From the NCBI GenBank assembly GCA_946415245.1, contig CAMKRS010000010.1, forward strand, positions 1 to 58,486: a DNA stretch of 58,486 nt. Direction: 5' to 3'. Origin of the DNA: an uncultured Prevotella sp. (GTDB lineage: Bacteria > Bacteroidota > Bacteroidia > Bacteroidales > Bacteroidaceae). The number at the start of each line of letters is the position of its first letter. Within the stretch, counting starts at the first letter, position 1. The notes beneath the pieces were generated by a model. That model searched no databases and was not told the DNA's origin. It saw only the letters and a list, made by a program, of their open reading frames with translations. The translations under genes and the position numbers were made by a program. Shown here piece by piece: positions 19,488 through 30,627 of this stretch.

Positions 19488-20756
19488 ATGAAGAAAGTCT
19501 ATAAAGCTCACATCCTTTTTACCAAGGAGAAAGACCGTTTCGAAGTGCTTGAGAACGGTTATATCACCGTCGATGCTGATGGACGTGTCGTTGGTGTGTC
19601 TGCAAATCTGGCGGAGTCCGATAGGGAGGATGCTGAGGTTATAGATTTCGGCGACCGTCTGTTGATTCCCGCCATGAACGATATGCATGTCCATGCCCCA
19701 CAGGTTCATAATCAAGGTGTGGCAATGGATATGGAGTTGCTGCCTTGGTTACAGAACTATACCTTCCCTGAGGAGTCGAAGTATGCCGATGTCCATTATG
19801 CTGAACGCATGTATCGTCGTTTTTTGCATACCCAGTGGCTTTTCGGTACCATGCGAAGTGTGGTCTTTGCGACCGTACACACGGAGAGTACCCGTGTGCT
19901 GATGAAACTGTATCAGGAGGCTGGTATGGGCGCTCTGGTCGGAAAGGTAGCCATGAACCGCAACTGTCCTGACGCCCTCTGCGAAGATGTGGAGGCTGCT
20001 GTTGAGGGCAACGAGCGGTTGATAGCTGAGTTCAACCAATCTGACGCATTGGTACGTCCTATTATCACTCCTCGCTTTGTTCCATCGTGTACGCCAGAAC
20101 TGCTGAAAGCCTGTGGTGAACTTGCCAATAAGTATCAAATGCCTGTACAGTCTCATCTGTCGGAGAATACTTCAGAGATCGCCTGGGTACAGGATCTGGA
20201 GAAGGAGAGCACCTGCTATGGTGATGCCTACAATCGCTACGGGCTCTTTGGACAGACCCCTACCATTATGGCCCATTGCGTTTGGACTGAAGGCGAGGAA
20301 CTGGAACTGATGAAGCGTCAAGGTGTGATGGTCGCCCATTGTCCTACGTCGAATCTCAATATAGCTTCGGGTCTGGCTCCTGTCCGTACGTTTCTCGATG
20401 AGGGGCTCCGTATCGGTTTGGGTAGCGACATCAGCGGTGGTCACGATCTGAACATGTTTCGCATGATGGTTTATGCCATTCAGGTCAGCAAGATGCATTA
20501 CCAGCATGATCACAACAAGAGTTTCCTTACGTTGCCTGAGGTTTTCTGGATTGCCACAAAGTCGGCAGGTAGTTTCTTTGGCAAGGTGGGCAGCTTCGAA
20601 CCCGGATACGACTTTGACGCCTTGGTCATCAATGACAGCGTGCTCTATCCTTCGGAATACTCGTTACTCCACCGTCTGGAGCGTTTTATTTATCTGGGCG
20701 ACGATCGTCAGATTGAGCATCGCTTCTGCCGAGGAAAGGAAATTTTTTTGGCATAA
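19488..20756 (+). CDS. guaD: Guanine deaminase, amidohydrolase family
   Basis: 422 aa. Hydrolyses guanine to xanthine and ammonia (purine salvage). Amidohydrolase TIM barrel with metal ligands in order: NDMHVHAPQ (HxH), QSHLSENTSE, IMAHCVW, and GLGSDISGGHD (catalytic Asp). PRFVPSCTPELL and AHCPTSNLNIASG are characteristic of guanine deaminases. Starts 1 bp after the stop of the ATP-binding gene. The substrate is inferred from motif similarity, and another aminohydrolase activity is possible. Confidence 0.88.
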   Translation: MKKVYKAHILFTKEKDRFEVLENGYITVDADGRVVGVSANLAESDREDAEVIDFGDRLLIPAMNDMHVHAPQVHNQGVAMDMELLPWLQNYTFPEESKYADVHYAERMYRRFLHTQWLFGTMRSVVFATVHTESTRVLMKLYQEAGMGALVGKVAMNRNCPDALCEDVEAAVEGNERLIAEFNQSDALVRPIITPRFVPSCTPELLKACGELANKYQMPVQSHLSENTSEIAWVQDLEKESTCYGDAYNRYGLFGQTPTIMAHCVWTEGEELELMKRQGVMVAHCPTSNLNIASGLAPVRTFLDEGLRIGLGSDISGGHDLNMFRMMVYAIQVSKMHYQHDHNKSFLTLPEVFWIATKSAGSFFGKVGSFEPGYDFDALVINDSVLYPSEYSLLHRLERFIYLGDDRQIEHRFCRGKEIFLA

Positions 20757-20793
20757 TTTCGGCGAAAAGTTTTTTTGTTCCGAAAATTATCAC

Positions 20794-20801
20794 TATCTTT
20801 G
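20794..20801 (+). promoter_or_regulatory. -7 element of the ATP synthase operon
   Basis: TATCTTTG followed by CAATCG, 51 bp before atpD. A T-rich stretch ending TTTG lies upstream but at shorter than ideal spacing. Confidence 0.6.
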
Positions 20802-20845
20802 CAATCGACTTAATTGCCAAAACGAATTATAACTTTAAATATTAA

Positions 20846-22378
<1,533 letters not shown>

Positions 22379-22382
22379 GCTT

Positions 22383-22616
22383 ATGCTACAGCTGAGAATT
22401 GTATCGCCTGAAAGGATAGAGTTCACCGGTGAGGTGGAGAGTGTCAAGGTGCCTGGCGCACAGGGAAACTTTGAAATCCTGACTGATCACGCACCCATTA
22501 TTTCCATCCTGACAAAGGGAGTGGTGGAGTACGATGGTCAGCAACTGGCCATTCTCGGTGGCTTTGTAGAGGTACAGAAGAACAAGGTCTCTCTCTGCGT
22601 AGAAAGACAGGAGTAG
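22383..22616 (+). CDS. atpC: F-type ATP synthase subunit epsilon, short form
   Basis: 77 aa against about 130-140 aa in E. coli. Only the N-terminal beta-sandwich that docks on gamma and the c-ring is present (RIVSPERIEFTGEVESVKVPGAQG, LTDHAPIISILTKGVVEY). The C-terminal helical hairpin that inhibits ATP hydrolysis in other bacteria is absent. Short epsilons occur in Bacteroidetes and relatives. Stop TAG overlaps the next GTG start by one base. Confidence 0.93.
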   Translation: MLQLRIVSPERIEFTGEVESVKVPGAQGNFEILTDHAPIISILTKGVVEYDGQQLAILGGFVEVQKNKVSLCVERQE

Positions 22617-22879
22617 TGGAATACGTCCTATCTGTCCTCTTCTTCACCCTGTTAGGTGTGACCTATGTGAAGGGCTATGACATCGTCAAGAGGCATTCGC
22701 CCGACCATTTGGTCCATTTCTATCTAATCATGGCAACGATACGTATGTTGCTCGTCGCAACAGTTGTCGGGCTCTACGTATTCTTCATCGAGAATAGAGA
22801 AGATGCCATTCATTTCGCTGCTATATTTTTAATAATGTACGCGATAATGATGGTGATAACACTCTTAATGAGACATTAA
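22616..22879 (+). CDS. Small membrane protein of the atp operon (AtpI-like position)
   Basis: 87 aa with three predicted membrane helices (VLSVLFFTLLGVTY, IRMLLVATVVGLYVFFI, FAAIFLIMYAIMMVITLLM). Starts at GTG 22616, overlapping the atpC stop. It lies immediately before atpB, where other bacteria have atpI, so a role in c-ring assembly or ion supply is possible. No AtpI signature is recognised. Confidence 0.75.
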   Translation: MEYVLSVLFFTLLGVTYVKGYDIVKRHSPDHLVHFYLIMATIRMLLVATVVGLYVFFIENREDAIHFAAIFLIMYAIMMVITLLMRH

Positions 22880-22910
22880 ATTGATAATTGATAATTGAAA
22901 ATTGATAATG
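22880..22910. repeat. TTGATAA 7-bp array before atpB
   Basis: Four consecutive near-identical 7-bp units run directly into the atpB ATG, occupying the ribosome-binding region. TGA and TAA occur in several frames. Confidence 0.8.
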
Positions 22911-23960
22911 AATCACATCAAACGACTGCTTAGCGTTGCATTGCTGATGTTTGCATTGGTGCCTGCGATGGTGGCGGAAGACTTTTCGGCCAAGGAAGTG
23001 GTGCTTGAACATATCAAGGACTCACACGACTGGCATGTGACCGACCTCGGAGGAGGAAAGTCACTGGTTATCCCGCTGCCCATCATCGTCAACAGCTCCA
23101 CTGGCTGGCACGTGTTCTGCTCGTCTAAGTTCGAGCACCATGCCGATGCCAACGGGCTGCGTCAGGGTCCTTACGGACTGGCCATTGCGACAGAAGGTGA
23201 CAACGCAGGCAAGATAGTTGAGAACGGCGAGCCCGTGCTCGACCTTTCGATCACTAAGACGGTAGCCGTGATGTTCATCAATGTGGCCATCTTGCTTTGC
23301 TGTATTCTGTTCAGCGCCCGCTGGTACAAGAACCGCAAGGCCTCAGACAATGCCCCTGGTGGATTCGTTGGCTTCGTTGAAATGCTCGTGATGTATGTGG
23401 TAGATGATATCATCAAGCCGGGAGTAGGGAAGGGCTACGAGAAATACACACCCTATCTGCTCACCTGCTTCTTCTTCATCTTCACGTGTAACGTGATGGG
23501 ATTGATTCCGTTCCCTCCAGGCTCGGGAAACGTGACGGGTAATATCGCCGTAACGTTCTTCCTCGCCCTCTGCACCTTCCTGATTGTGCAGTTCTCGGGC
23601 AACAAACATTACTGGAAGGATATCTTCTGGCCCGATGTGCCCTCGTGGCTCAAGGCGCCCATTCCCATCATCCCCGTCATCGAGTTCGTGGGTATCTTCA
23701 CGAAGCCCTTCGCCCTGATGATCCGACTTTTCGCCAACATGATGGCAGGACATGCCATCGCGGTGGCTATCACGTGTATTATCTTCCTGGTGGCTGCCCA
23801 GACGGTAGCCGTACAGTTGTCGATGTCGGCACTGAGCGTCATTATGAGCATCTTCATGATGTGTCTCGAGTGTCTGGTCTGCTTCATCCAGGCGATGGTG
23901 TTTACCATGCTCTCGGCCGTCTTTATCGGTTTGGCAAGAGTGGAGCCGGAACATGAATAA
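22908..23960 (+). CDS. atpB: F-type ATP synthase subunit a
   Basis: 350 aa from ATG 22908 (an in-frame TTG at 22902 lies inside the repeat array). Forms the ion half-channels. Unusually long N-terminus: a signal-like helix (LLSVALLMFALVPAMVA), then about 90 periplasmic residues with Trp/His-rich DWHVTDLGGGKS, then the conserved membrane core. The essential Arg is in FALMIRLFANMMAGHA, and the last helices hold VFTMLSAVFIGLARVEPEHE. The extended N-terminus is common in Bacteroidetes atpB. Confidence 0.95.
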   Translation: MNHIKRLLSVALLMFALVPAMVAEDFSAKEVVLEHIKDSHDWHVTDLGGGKSLVIPLPIIVNSSTGWHVFCSSKFEHHADANGLRQGPYGLAIATEGDNAGKIVENGEPVLDLSITKTVAVMFINVAILLCCILFSARWYKNRKASDNAPGGFVGFVEMLVMYVVDDIIKPGVGKGYEKYTPYLLTCFFFIFTCNVMGLIPFPPGSGNVTGNIAVTFFLALCTFLIVQFSGNKHYWKDIFWPDVPSWLKAPIPIIPVIEFVGIFTKPFALMIRLFANMMAGHAIAVAITCIIFLVAAQTVAVQLSMSALSVIMSIFMMCLECLVCFIQAMVFTMLSAVFIGLARVEPEHE

Positions 23961-24001
23961 ATGTATAAAAGTAAAAGGTAAATAAATAATTAACAATTTA
24001 A

Positions 24002-24250
<249 letters not shown>

Positions 24251-24287
24251 GCAAAGGTAAAAAAGTAAAAAGGTAAAAAAGTAAATC
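24251..24287. repeat. AAAAGGTA/AAAAAGTA 8-bp array between atpE and atpF
   Basis: Starts directly after the atpE stop and consists of alternating GGTAAAAA/AGTAAAAA units. TAA occurs in more than one frame. Related arrays lie at 48883-48919 and 54402-54433. Confidence 0.8.
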
Positions 24288-24294
24288 ACAGCGT

Positions 24295-24789
24295 ATGGAT
24301 TTATTGATTCCGAGTACTGGTTTGCTGTTCTGGATGAGCATTACGTTCCTCGTGGTGTTCTTCCTGCTGTGGAAGTTTGGCTTCCCCGTCATCACTGGGA
24401 TGGTGAAGGAGCGTCAGGCTTTCATCGACGACTCATTGCGCAAGGCGCATGAGGCCAACGAGCGGCTCGCCAATATACAGAAAGAAGGTGAATCCATCTT
24501 GCAGGAGGCACGCGAGAAGCAGGCTCAGATTTTGAAAGAGGCTGCTGAGACCCGTGATGCCATCGTAGAGAAAGCCCAGGATAAGGCACGTCAGGAAGGT
24601 GCCCGGCTGATGGAAGATGCCCGCATCGCCATCGAGCAGGAGAAGAAAGCCGCCATCGCTGATATCCGCAAGCAAGTAGCTACCCTCAGCGTCGAGATTG
24701 CCGAGAAGGTGCTTCGTCAGAACCTGAAGGACGATAAGACGCAGATGGATTTGATCGACCGTATGCTGGATGAGGTTTCTGTTAATTAA
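24295..24789 (+). CDS. atpF: F-type ATP synthase subunit b
   Basis: 164 aa. Peripheral stalk. One N-terminal membrane helix (LLFWMSITFLVVFFLLWKFGF), then a long charged coiled coil (KAHEANERLANIQKEGESIL, REKQAQILKEAAETRDAIVE) and a C-terminal delta-binding part. Typical length. 10 bp before atpH. Confidence 0.95.
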   Translation: MDLLIPSTGLLFWMSITFLVVFFLLWKFGFPVITGMVKERQAFIDDSLRKAHEANERLANIQKEGESILQEAREKQAQILKEAAETRDAIVEKAQDKARQEGARLMEDARIAIEQEKKAAIADIRKQVATLSVEIAEKVLRQNLKDDKTQMDLIDRMLDEVSVN

Positions 24790-24799
24790 GTGATTGCGT

Positions 24800-25333
24800 A
24801 TGGATATAGGAGTCATATCGGTTCGTTATGCCAGGGCGCTGCTGAAGAGTGCCACCGACGCGAAGATCGAGACCGACGTCTACAAGGAGATGCAGACGTT
24901 GGCGAAGAGCTACGCTGAGGTGCCGCAACTGAGGCAGACGATTGACAACCCGATGCTCTCGAAGGACACGAAGCAGCAGCTATTACTGACAGCCGTCGGT
25001 GAGAAACCCTGTGAACTGACCAAGGCCTTCATCAGTCTCGTGCTGAAAGAAGACCGTGAGAACGTGATGCAATTCATCGCCAATTCGTACGTCACGCTAT
25101 ATCGTCAACAGAAGAATGTCATCCGTGGCAGACTGATTACCGCAGCTGCCGTTTCTCCTGCCACCGAGCAGAAGATGCGTCAGATGGTGGAAAGCAAGAC
25201 TAATGGAACAGTGGAGTTTGAGACCGAGGTGAACCCCGATATCATCGGTGGCTTTATCCTTGAATATGACACCTATCGTATGGATGCGAGTGTCAAGTCG
25301 AAACTCAACTCAATTCTACAAACACTAAAATAG
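24800..25333 (+). CDS. atpH: F-type ATP synthase subunit delta
   Basis: 177 aa from ATG 24800; an in-frame TTG at 24794 is less likely. Links F1 to the peripheral stalk. OSCP/delta fold: ISVRYARALLKSA at the N-terminus, and the C-terminal signature VNPDIIGGFILEYDTYRMDASVKSKL. Nine bp before atpA. Confidence 0.95.
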   Translation: MDIGVISVRYARALLKSATDAKIETDVYKEMQTLAKSYAEVPQLRQTIDNPMLSKDTKQQLLLTAVGEKPCELTKAFISLVLKEDRENVMQFIANSYVTLYRQQKNVIRGRLITAAAVSPATEQKMRQMVESKTNGTVEFETEVNPDIIGGFILEYDTYRMDASVKSKLNSILQTLK

Positions 25334-25342
25334 TATATTACA

Positions 25343-26929
25343 ATGTCAGATAAGATTAAACCAAGCGAAGTGTCCCAGGTGCTGCTCGACCAGCTGAAGG
25401 GTATCTCCAGTGCTGAGAAGTTCGATGAGGTGGGAACCGTGCTGACCGTCAGCGACGGTGTGGCCCGCATCTACGGACTCCGCAATGCCGAGGCCAACGA
25501 GCTGCTCGAGTTCGAGAACGGCACGATGGCTATCGTGATGAACCTCGAGGAAGACAACGTGGGTTGTGTGCTCCTCGGCGGTACATCGGGCATCAAGGAG
25601 GGTATGGTCGTGAAGCGTACAAAGCGTATTGCTTCTATCCGCGTCAACGACAATATGCTCGGCCGTGTGATCAATCCGCTGGGACAGGCTATCGACGGCA
25701 AGGGAGATATCGATCTGAGCGACGCATTCGAGATGCCGCTGGATCGTAAGGCTCCTGGTGTGATCTACCGTCAGCCTGTGAAGGAGCCGCTGCAGACCGG
25801 TCTGAAGGCCATCGACTCGATGATTCCCATCGGTCGTGGACAGCGTGAGCTCATCATTGGCGACCGACAGACGGGTAAGACCGCCATCGCCGTTGATACC
25901 ATCATCAACCAGAAGAGTTTCTATGAGGCAGGCAAGCCTGTCTATTGTATCTATGTTGCCATCGGTCAGAAGGCATCTACCGTTGCTGCGCTCGTCTCGA
26001 CGTTGCAGGAGCACGGCGCTATGCCTTACACCATTGTTGTGGCTGCTACTGCTGCCGATCCAGCTGCTATGCAGTACTACGCTCCGTTCGCAGGTGCCGC
26101 TATCGGTGAGTACTTCCGCGACAGAGGTCTGCCCGCACTCGTGGTCTATGATGACCTTTCGAAGCAGGCTGTGGCCTATCGTGAGGTATCGCTGATTCTG
26201 CGCCGTCCTTCAGGACGTGAGGCTTATCCCGGTGACGTGTTCTATCTGCACTCCCGTCTGTTGGAGCGTGCAGCCAAGATGAACGAGCAGCAGGAGGTGG
26301 CTGAGCAGATGAACGACCTGCCCGAGTGCATGAAGGGTCATGTGAAGGGTGGTGGTTCGTTGACCGCTCTGCCCATCATCGAGACACAGGCTGGTGACGT
26401 ATCAGCTTACATTCCGACGAACGTGATCTCTATTACCGATGGTCAGATCTTCCTTGAGAGCGACCTCTTCAACCAGGGCTTCCGTCCCGCCATCAATGTC
26501 GGTATCTCCGTATCCCGTGTGGGTGGTTCGGCACAGATTAAGTCGATGAAGAAGGTGGCTGGAACGTTGAAGATTGACCAGGCGCAGTATCGTGAGCTCG
26601 AGGCCTTCTCGAAGTTCTCAAGCGATATGGATGCTGTGACGGCGATGACCCTTGATCGCGGTCGTAAGAACAACCAGCTGCTGATTCAGCCGCAGTACAG
26701 TCCGATGCCCGTAGGAGAGCAGATTGCTATCCTCTATTGTGGCGTTCATGGTTTGATGCGCGATGTACCCATCGACAAGGTGCGCGAGTGCCAGACGTCG
26801 TTTCTCGACAAATTGCGCTCTGCCAATCCCGAGGTTATCGAGACACTCGCCAACGGAAAGATCGACGACGAGACGACAGCAAAGATTGAGGCTGTGATGG
26901 CCGACATCGCAGGAACGTATAAAAGTTAG
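25343..26929 (+). CDS. atpA: F-type ATP synthase subunit alpha
   Basis: 528 aa. Non-catalytic nucleotide-binding F1 subunit. N-terminal barrel with [16 protein letters not shown], Walker [18 protein letters not shown], Walker [12 protein letters not shown], and the signature [17 protein letters not shown]. Full length, 6 bp before atpG. Confidence 0.97.
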   Translation: MSDKIKPSEVSQVLLDQLKGISSAEKFDEVGTVLTVSDGVARIYGLRNAEANELLEFENGTMAIVMNLEEDNVGCVLLGGTSGIKEGMVVKRTKRIASIRVNDNMLGRVINPLGQAIDGKGDIDLSDAFEMPLDRKAPGVIYRQPVKEPLQTGLKAIDSMIPIGRGQRELIIGDRQTGKTAIAVDTIINQKSFYEAGKPVYCIYVAIGQKASTVAALVSTLQEHGAMPYTIVVAATAADPAAMQYYAPFAGAAIGEYFRDRGLPALVVYDDLSKQAVAYREVSLILRRPSGREAYPGDVFYLHSRLLERAAKMNEQQEVAEQMNDLPECMKGHVKGGGSLTALPIIETQAGDVSAYIPTNVISITDGQIFLESDLFNQGFRPAINVGISVSRVGGSAQIKSMKKVAGTLKIDQAQYRELEAFSKFSSDMDAVTAMTLDRGRKNNQLLIQPQYSPMPVGEQIAILYCGVHGLMRDVPIDKVRECQTSFLDKLRSANPEVIETLANGKIDDETTAKIEAVMADIAGTYKS

Positions 26930-26935
26930 TAGCCT

Positions 26936-27907
26936 ATGCCCAGCCTGAAAGAGATTAAAGGCCGCATAGCCTCCGTCAACTCCACGCGCAAGATCACGTC
27001 GGCTATGAAGATGGTGGCTTCCAGCAAACTCCATCACGCACAGGTGGCGATTCAGAATATGCTACCTTACGAGGAACTGCTGGAGCACATCCTCAAGTCG
27101 TTCCTCGCTGCCGAGGCCGAGGCACAGACCATCTTTGATCAAGTACGTCCTGTGAAGCGTGCTGCGCTGGTGGTCTTCACGTCTAACTCGTCGCTTTGTG
27201 GCGGCTTCAATGCCAACACCATTAAGCTGATGCTGCATGCGGTTGACGAGTACGACCAGACCATTGGCCGCGACAATGTGGAGATCTATCCCATCGGTCG
27301 TAAGGTCTATGAGAAGGCGCAGAAACTGGGTTTGAAGGTACAGGGTGAATTCTCCGCTCTGGCCGACAAACCCAATGTGCAGCAATGTATCGAAATCGCA
27401 ATGGAGTTGGGTAAGAAATTTGCTGATGGTGAGATAGATAAGGTTGAATTGATCTACCATCACTTTAAGAGTGCTGGTTCACAGATTCTCACCCGCAAGA
27501 CCTTCCTGCCCATCGATGTCGAGTCGGAGTTGCAGGCCGATCATGAACGTGACCTGACGAGTGTGGTTGCCACCAAGGAGTCGCAAGAGTATCTCAAGAA
27601 GCGTGGCGAGCGTGAGACGTCTCGTGAACAGGAGGAAGTGAAGCCGCTCAACGATAATTTCATCGTCGAGCCCGATATGGATACGGTGCTCTCGCAGCTC
27701 CTTCCGAAACTTGCCCACCTGTCGCTCTATACGGCCTTGTTGGATTCCAATGCGTCTGAGCATGCCGCCCGTATGGTGGCTATGCAGACGGCTACTGATA
27801 ATGCCGACGAACTTCTTCGCGAACTGAATCTTCAGTACAACAAGAGTCGTCAGCAGGCTATCACAAACGAACTCCTCGACATCGTCGGTGGTTCAGTGAA
27901 TAATTAA
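26936..27907 (+). CDS. atpG: F-type ATP synthase subunit gamma
   Basis: 323 aa. Central rotor shaft. N-terminal helix LKEIKGRIASVNSTRKITSA and the C-terminal helix AARMVAMQTATDNADELLREL with the gamma signature. A charged insertion after position about 205 (KKRGERETSREQEEVKPLND) makes it longer than the E. coli 287-aa subunit. The stop lies in GTGAATAATTAA, which continues into a short array before the next gene. Confidence 0.96.
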   Translation: MPSLKEIKGRIASVNSTRKITSAMKMVASSKLHHAQVAIQNMLPYEELLEHILKSFLAAEAEAQTIFDQVRPVKRAALVVFTSNSSLCGGFNANTIKLMLHAVDEYDQTIGRDNVEIYPIGRKVYEKAQKLGLKVQGEFSALADKPNVQQCIEIAMELGKKFADGEIDKVELIYHHFKSAGSQILTRKTFLPIDVESELQADHERDLTSVVATKESQEYLKKRGERETSREQEEVKPLNDNFIVEPDMDTVLSQLLPKLAHLSLYTALLDSNASEHAARMVAMQTATDNADELLRELNLQYNKSRQQAITNELLDIVGGSVNN

Positions 27908-27933
27908 GAGTCAATTATTAATAGTGAATAGTT

Positions 27934-28806
27934 ATGAAACTAACTGGAAGAAGAGAAAGTAGTAATGTAGAAGATCGTCGTGGTTTGAGTGGTGGTGCGA
28001 AAGCCGGTATCGGTGGTATTGGAGCTATCATTGTGGCTGCGCTGTTTGCCTGGATGAGTGGTGGCGACCCCGTGTCAGCTGGTCTTCAGGCTGCCCAGCA
28101 GCAGATGTCTGCCAAGACGGAGAGTGTGGATCCCGAGAACTTCACTGAGGAGGAGCAGCAGCTGGCTACCGAGTGTAAGCAGATTCTGGCTTCTACTGAA
28201 GATGTCTGGGGTAAAGTGTTCCAGGAGCTTGGTCGTACCTACGAGCCGCCTACGCTGGTGCTGTTCTCCAATCAGGTGAACTCTGCCTGCGGTTCTGCAT
28301 CAGCCGCTGTAGGTCCTTTCTATTGCTCGGGCGACCAGAAGCTTTATATCGACCTCTCGTTCTTTACGCAGATGAAGCGTCAGTTGGGTGTCGAGGGTAA
28401 TACCTTCGCCTATGCCTACGTGATTGCCCACGAGATTGGTCACCATGTGGAGAACTCTCTGGGTATTCTGGGTAAGGCCCATCAAGCTATGAACCAGACC
28501 GATAAGGTACAGGCTAATCAGATCAGCGTACGTCTGGAGTTGCTGGCTGACTACTATGCTGGTGTTTGGGCTCATTATGAGGATGCCATGAACCACTCGA
28601 TGGAGTATGGCGACCTGGAGAAGGGTCTGGAATTGGCTAAGGCCATCGGCGACGACTGGTTGCAGAAGAAGGCACAGGGTAGGGCAACACCCGAGTCGTT
28701 TACCCATGGTACCAGCGATCAGCGTAAGCGTTGGCTGAAGAGGGGTTACGAGACGGGCAATATGTCGACCTCGACCTTTAACGTGCAGAATTACAACGAT
28801 CTGTAA
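27934..28806 (+). CDS. Neutral zinc metallopeptidase, YpfJ family
   Basis: 290 aa. Possible membrane-anchored peptidase. Short basic N-terminus, one hydrophobic segment (AGIGGIGAIIVAALFAWM), then a catalytic domain with the zinc motif VIAHEIGHHVEN (HExxH) and a downstream acidic ligand region (LELLADYYAGVW). ACGSASAAVGPFYCSGDQKLYIDLS is the family signature. Substrate unknown. It follows atpG after 26 bp that contain a short GAATAG-type repeat; whether it belongs to the atp transcript is unclear. Confidence 0.9.
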   Translation: MKLTGRRESSNVEDRRGLSGGAKAGIGGIGAIIVAALFAWMSGGDPVSAGLQAAQQQMSAKTESVDPENFTEEEQQLATECKQILASTEDVWGKVFQELGRTYEPPTLVLFSNQVNSACGSASAAVGPFYCSGDQKLYIDLSFFTQMKRQLGVEGNTFAYAYVIAHEIGHHVENSLGILGKAHQAMNQTDKVQANQISVRLELLADYYAGVWAHYEDAMNHSMEYGDLEKGLELAKAIGDDWLQKKAQGRATPESFTHGTSDQRKRWLKRGYETGNMSTSTFNVQNYNDL

Positions 28807-28830
28807 TCCGCATTTATTTTTAAGATTGAA

Positions 28831-29187
28831 AAGCACTACTCCGGTCTGTCGCTGGTACCTCCGGGTGCGAGAGGAAAGTCCGGGCAGTATAGGGCACCCC
28901 ACTTCTGAAAATGGAAGCTATTGGTGACAGTAGGTGCCGGCAGAAGAAAACAACCGCCCCTGGAGTGGGTAAGGGTGAGAAGGTGGTGTAAGAGACCACC
29001 AGCTGATGGGTGATCATCAGGCTGTGCCGACTGGGGACTGCAAGTTCATGTATACCGTCGTCTGAGGGTTGCCCGCCCGAGTAAACGATGGAGGGTAGAA
29101 CGCTGGAGCCATGGGGTGACTCATGGAGTAGATAAATGACAGGCGCCCCCTTGGGGGAACAGAACCCGGCTTATAGGAGTAGTGCTT
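28831..29187 (+). ncRNA. rnpB: RNase P RNA, bacterial class A
   Basis: The terminal P1 stem is AGCACTACTCC (28832-28842) paired with GGAGTAGTGCT (29176-29186), followed by a T-run that acts as terminator. The universally conserved GAGGAAAGTCCGGGC lies at about 28868-28882, and the 3' conserved ACAGAACCCGGCTTA precedes P1. Length about 357 nt fits. It is the catalytic RNA that removes tRNA 5' leaders. It starts 24 bp after the peptidase gene. Confidence 0.95.
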
Positions 29188-29203
29188 TTTTTTAATATTT
29201 GTT

Positions 29204-30136
29204 ATGGCGAAACGTTTTCTGAGGGATATTTATCAAAAGCTTTGTCTGACGATCCGTTTTTTTACGGCTAAGCGTGTGATGGCTCAGGCGTCTGCGCTGA
29301 CGTATTCCACACTTCTGGCATTCGTACCTGTCGTGGCGGTGATTTTCGCTATTGCACGAGGTTTCGGCTATAACAAATACATCGAAATCTGGTTCCGTGA
29401 TGCTCTCTCCACGCAACCTCAGGCGGCAGAGGCCATCATTGGCTTTGTCAACAGCTATCTTATCCACACCAAGAGCGGCATCTTCCTCGGCATTGGTTTG
29501 ATCTTCATGTTCTATACCGTACTCATGCTGATGAACAATGTCGAAGAGACCTTTAATCATGTCTGGCAGGTGAGCAACTCGCGACCGATCATTCGTTCCT
29601 TTACTAATTATCTGGCGGTATTCCTGCTCTTCCCAATATTGCTCATCATCGCCATCGGTCTGTCGTTCTATATGACAGCCTTTGAGGCTAAGATGAGCCA
29701 TTTTGAGTTCTTGGGACCCGTCGTGCGCTATCTGCTCGACCTCACTCCCTATATTCTGTTGTCGATAATCTTTATCGGACTGTATATCTATATGCCTAAT
29801 ACGAAGGTCAAGCCTTCGTGTGCCATTATTCCTGGTATCCTTGCGGGTGTGGGCATGCAGATATTGCAGATCGTCTATATCCATTCGCAGATCTGGGTGA
29901 CAGGCTACAATGCCATCTACGGTTCCTTCGCTGCTTTGCCGTTGTTTATGTTGTGGATTCAGATGTCGTGGACTATCTGTCTTTTTGGCGCACAACTCAC
30001 TTATACGAATCAGAACATGAATCGCATCGGCATTCATCTCGAAGTGCTGGATATTCATCCGTTAGTGGATATGACAGATGATGAGCTGAGTCCCGAAGCA
30101 ACCAATCTCTATTCCGACCGCTTGGATTCCCTCTAA
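29204..30136 (+). CDS. YihY/BrkB family inner-membrane protein
   Basis: 310 aa with about six membrane helices (LLAFVPVVAVIFAIARGF, GIFLGIGLIFMFYTVLMLM, FLLFPILLIIAIGLSFYM, YILLSIIFIGLYIYM, ALPLFMLWIQMSWTICLFGA). SALTYSTLLAFVP and YGSFAALPLFMLWI are YihY signatures. Not ribonuclease BN, as the family was once mislabelled. Function unknown. Its upstream region is rnpB; translation begins 17 bp after the RNA's 3' end. Confidence 0.92.
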   Translation: MAKRFLRDIYQKLCLTIRFFTAKRVMAQASALTYSTLLAFVPVVAVIFAIARGFGYNKYIEIWFRDALSTQPQAAEAIIGFVNSYLIHTKSGIFLGIGLIFMFYTVLMLMNNVEETFNHVWQVSNSRPIIRSFTNYLAVFLLFPILLIIAIGLSFYMTAFEAKMSHFEFLGPVVRYLLDLTPYILLSIIFIGLYIYMPNTKVKPSCAIIPGILAGVGMQILQIVYIHSQIWVTGYNAIYGSFAALPLFMLWIQMSWTICLFGAQLTYTNQNMNRIGIHLEVLDIHPLVDMTDDELSPEATNLYSDRLDSL

Positions 30137-30157
30137 GTCATTCCGGGTAAAACCCAT

Positions 30158-30529
30158 TCAACTCTCAATTTCCCCAATCAGCCTTTTGACGTAATCCCGG
30201 CTCCAGTCTCGCAGGTGATGCCGCTGGCCGTCGTATTCCAATAGATCGAGATCGATTACTACGATGCCATCTTCATTTTTAATGCGTCCGATGCGCTTCT
30301 CCGTTTCCTTCAGCACCTCGCACAACAGCCCCTCGCTGAAGGCTGTCGTCCCCTTGCAGAGCTGGTTCAGATAGGGCTCCTTCCGACTGCTGTTAATGGG
30401 TTCTGTCCAGATGGCAGAGGTGAAATGCACTTCCGTCATCAACTGTGTCAGCTGTTCTCTGGCCTTTGTCAGGTTCTCTTCTTGGTTCTCGTTCGATCCG
30501 AGCGAGATGATCACTTCATGTTGCTTCAT
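30158..30529 (-). CDS. folK: HPPK-like protein (folate pathway pyrophosphokinase), shortened
   Basis: 123 aa against about 160 for E. coli FolK. HPPK transfers pyrophosphate from ATP to hydroxymethyldihydropterin. Present: N-terminal VIISLGSNENQEENL, pterin-side FTSAIWTEPINSS..PYLNQL, KETEKRIGRI, and the Mg2+ ligands in VVIDLDLLEYD. The usual GPRxxDLD Arg is replaced (GIVVIDLD), and the C-terminal segment after the catalytic Asp pair is cut short. Possibly a divergent active enzyme. Convergent with yihY. A -7 box lies at 30550-30558. Confidence 0.78.
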   Translation of the reverse strand: MKQHEVIISLGSNENQEENLTKAREQLTQLMTEVHFTSAIWTEPINSSRKEPYLNQLCKGTTAFSEGLLCEVLKETEKRIGRIKNEDGIVVIDLDLLEYDGQRHHLRDWSRDYVKRLIGEIES

Positions 30530-30549
30530 CTTTCTATATTATTTTTGTT

Positions 30550-30558
30550 GCAAAGATA
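30550..30558 (-). promoter_or_regulatory. -7 element of folK
   Basis: The minus strand reads TATCTTTGC, 20 bp upstream of the folK start. Confidence 0.65.
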
Positions 30559-30627
30559 GTGTAATTTGAGTGAATCACCAAAAATTTTGGGATAATTCCG
30601 AGCGAGACGTTAAAGTTGGCTAAACTC

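Noticed and set aside
28300..29017. Minus-strand open frames over the RNase P RNA and the zinc peptidase 3' end
   Set aside because: The conserved structure of rnpB explains the region; no protein features.
29192..30058. 288-codon minus-strand frame opposite yihY
   Set aside because: Fully antisense to a well-supported membrane protein gene; His/Asp/Arg/Gln-rich shadow composition.
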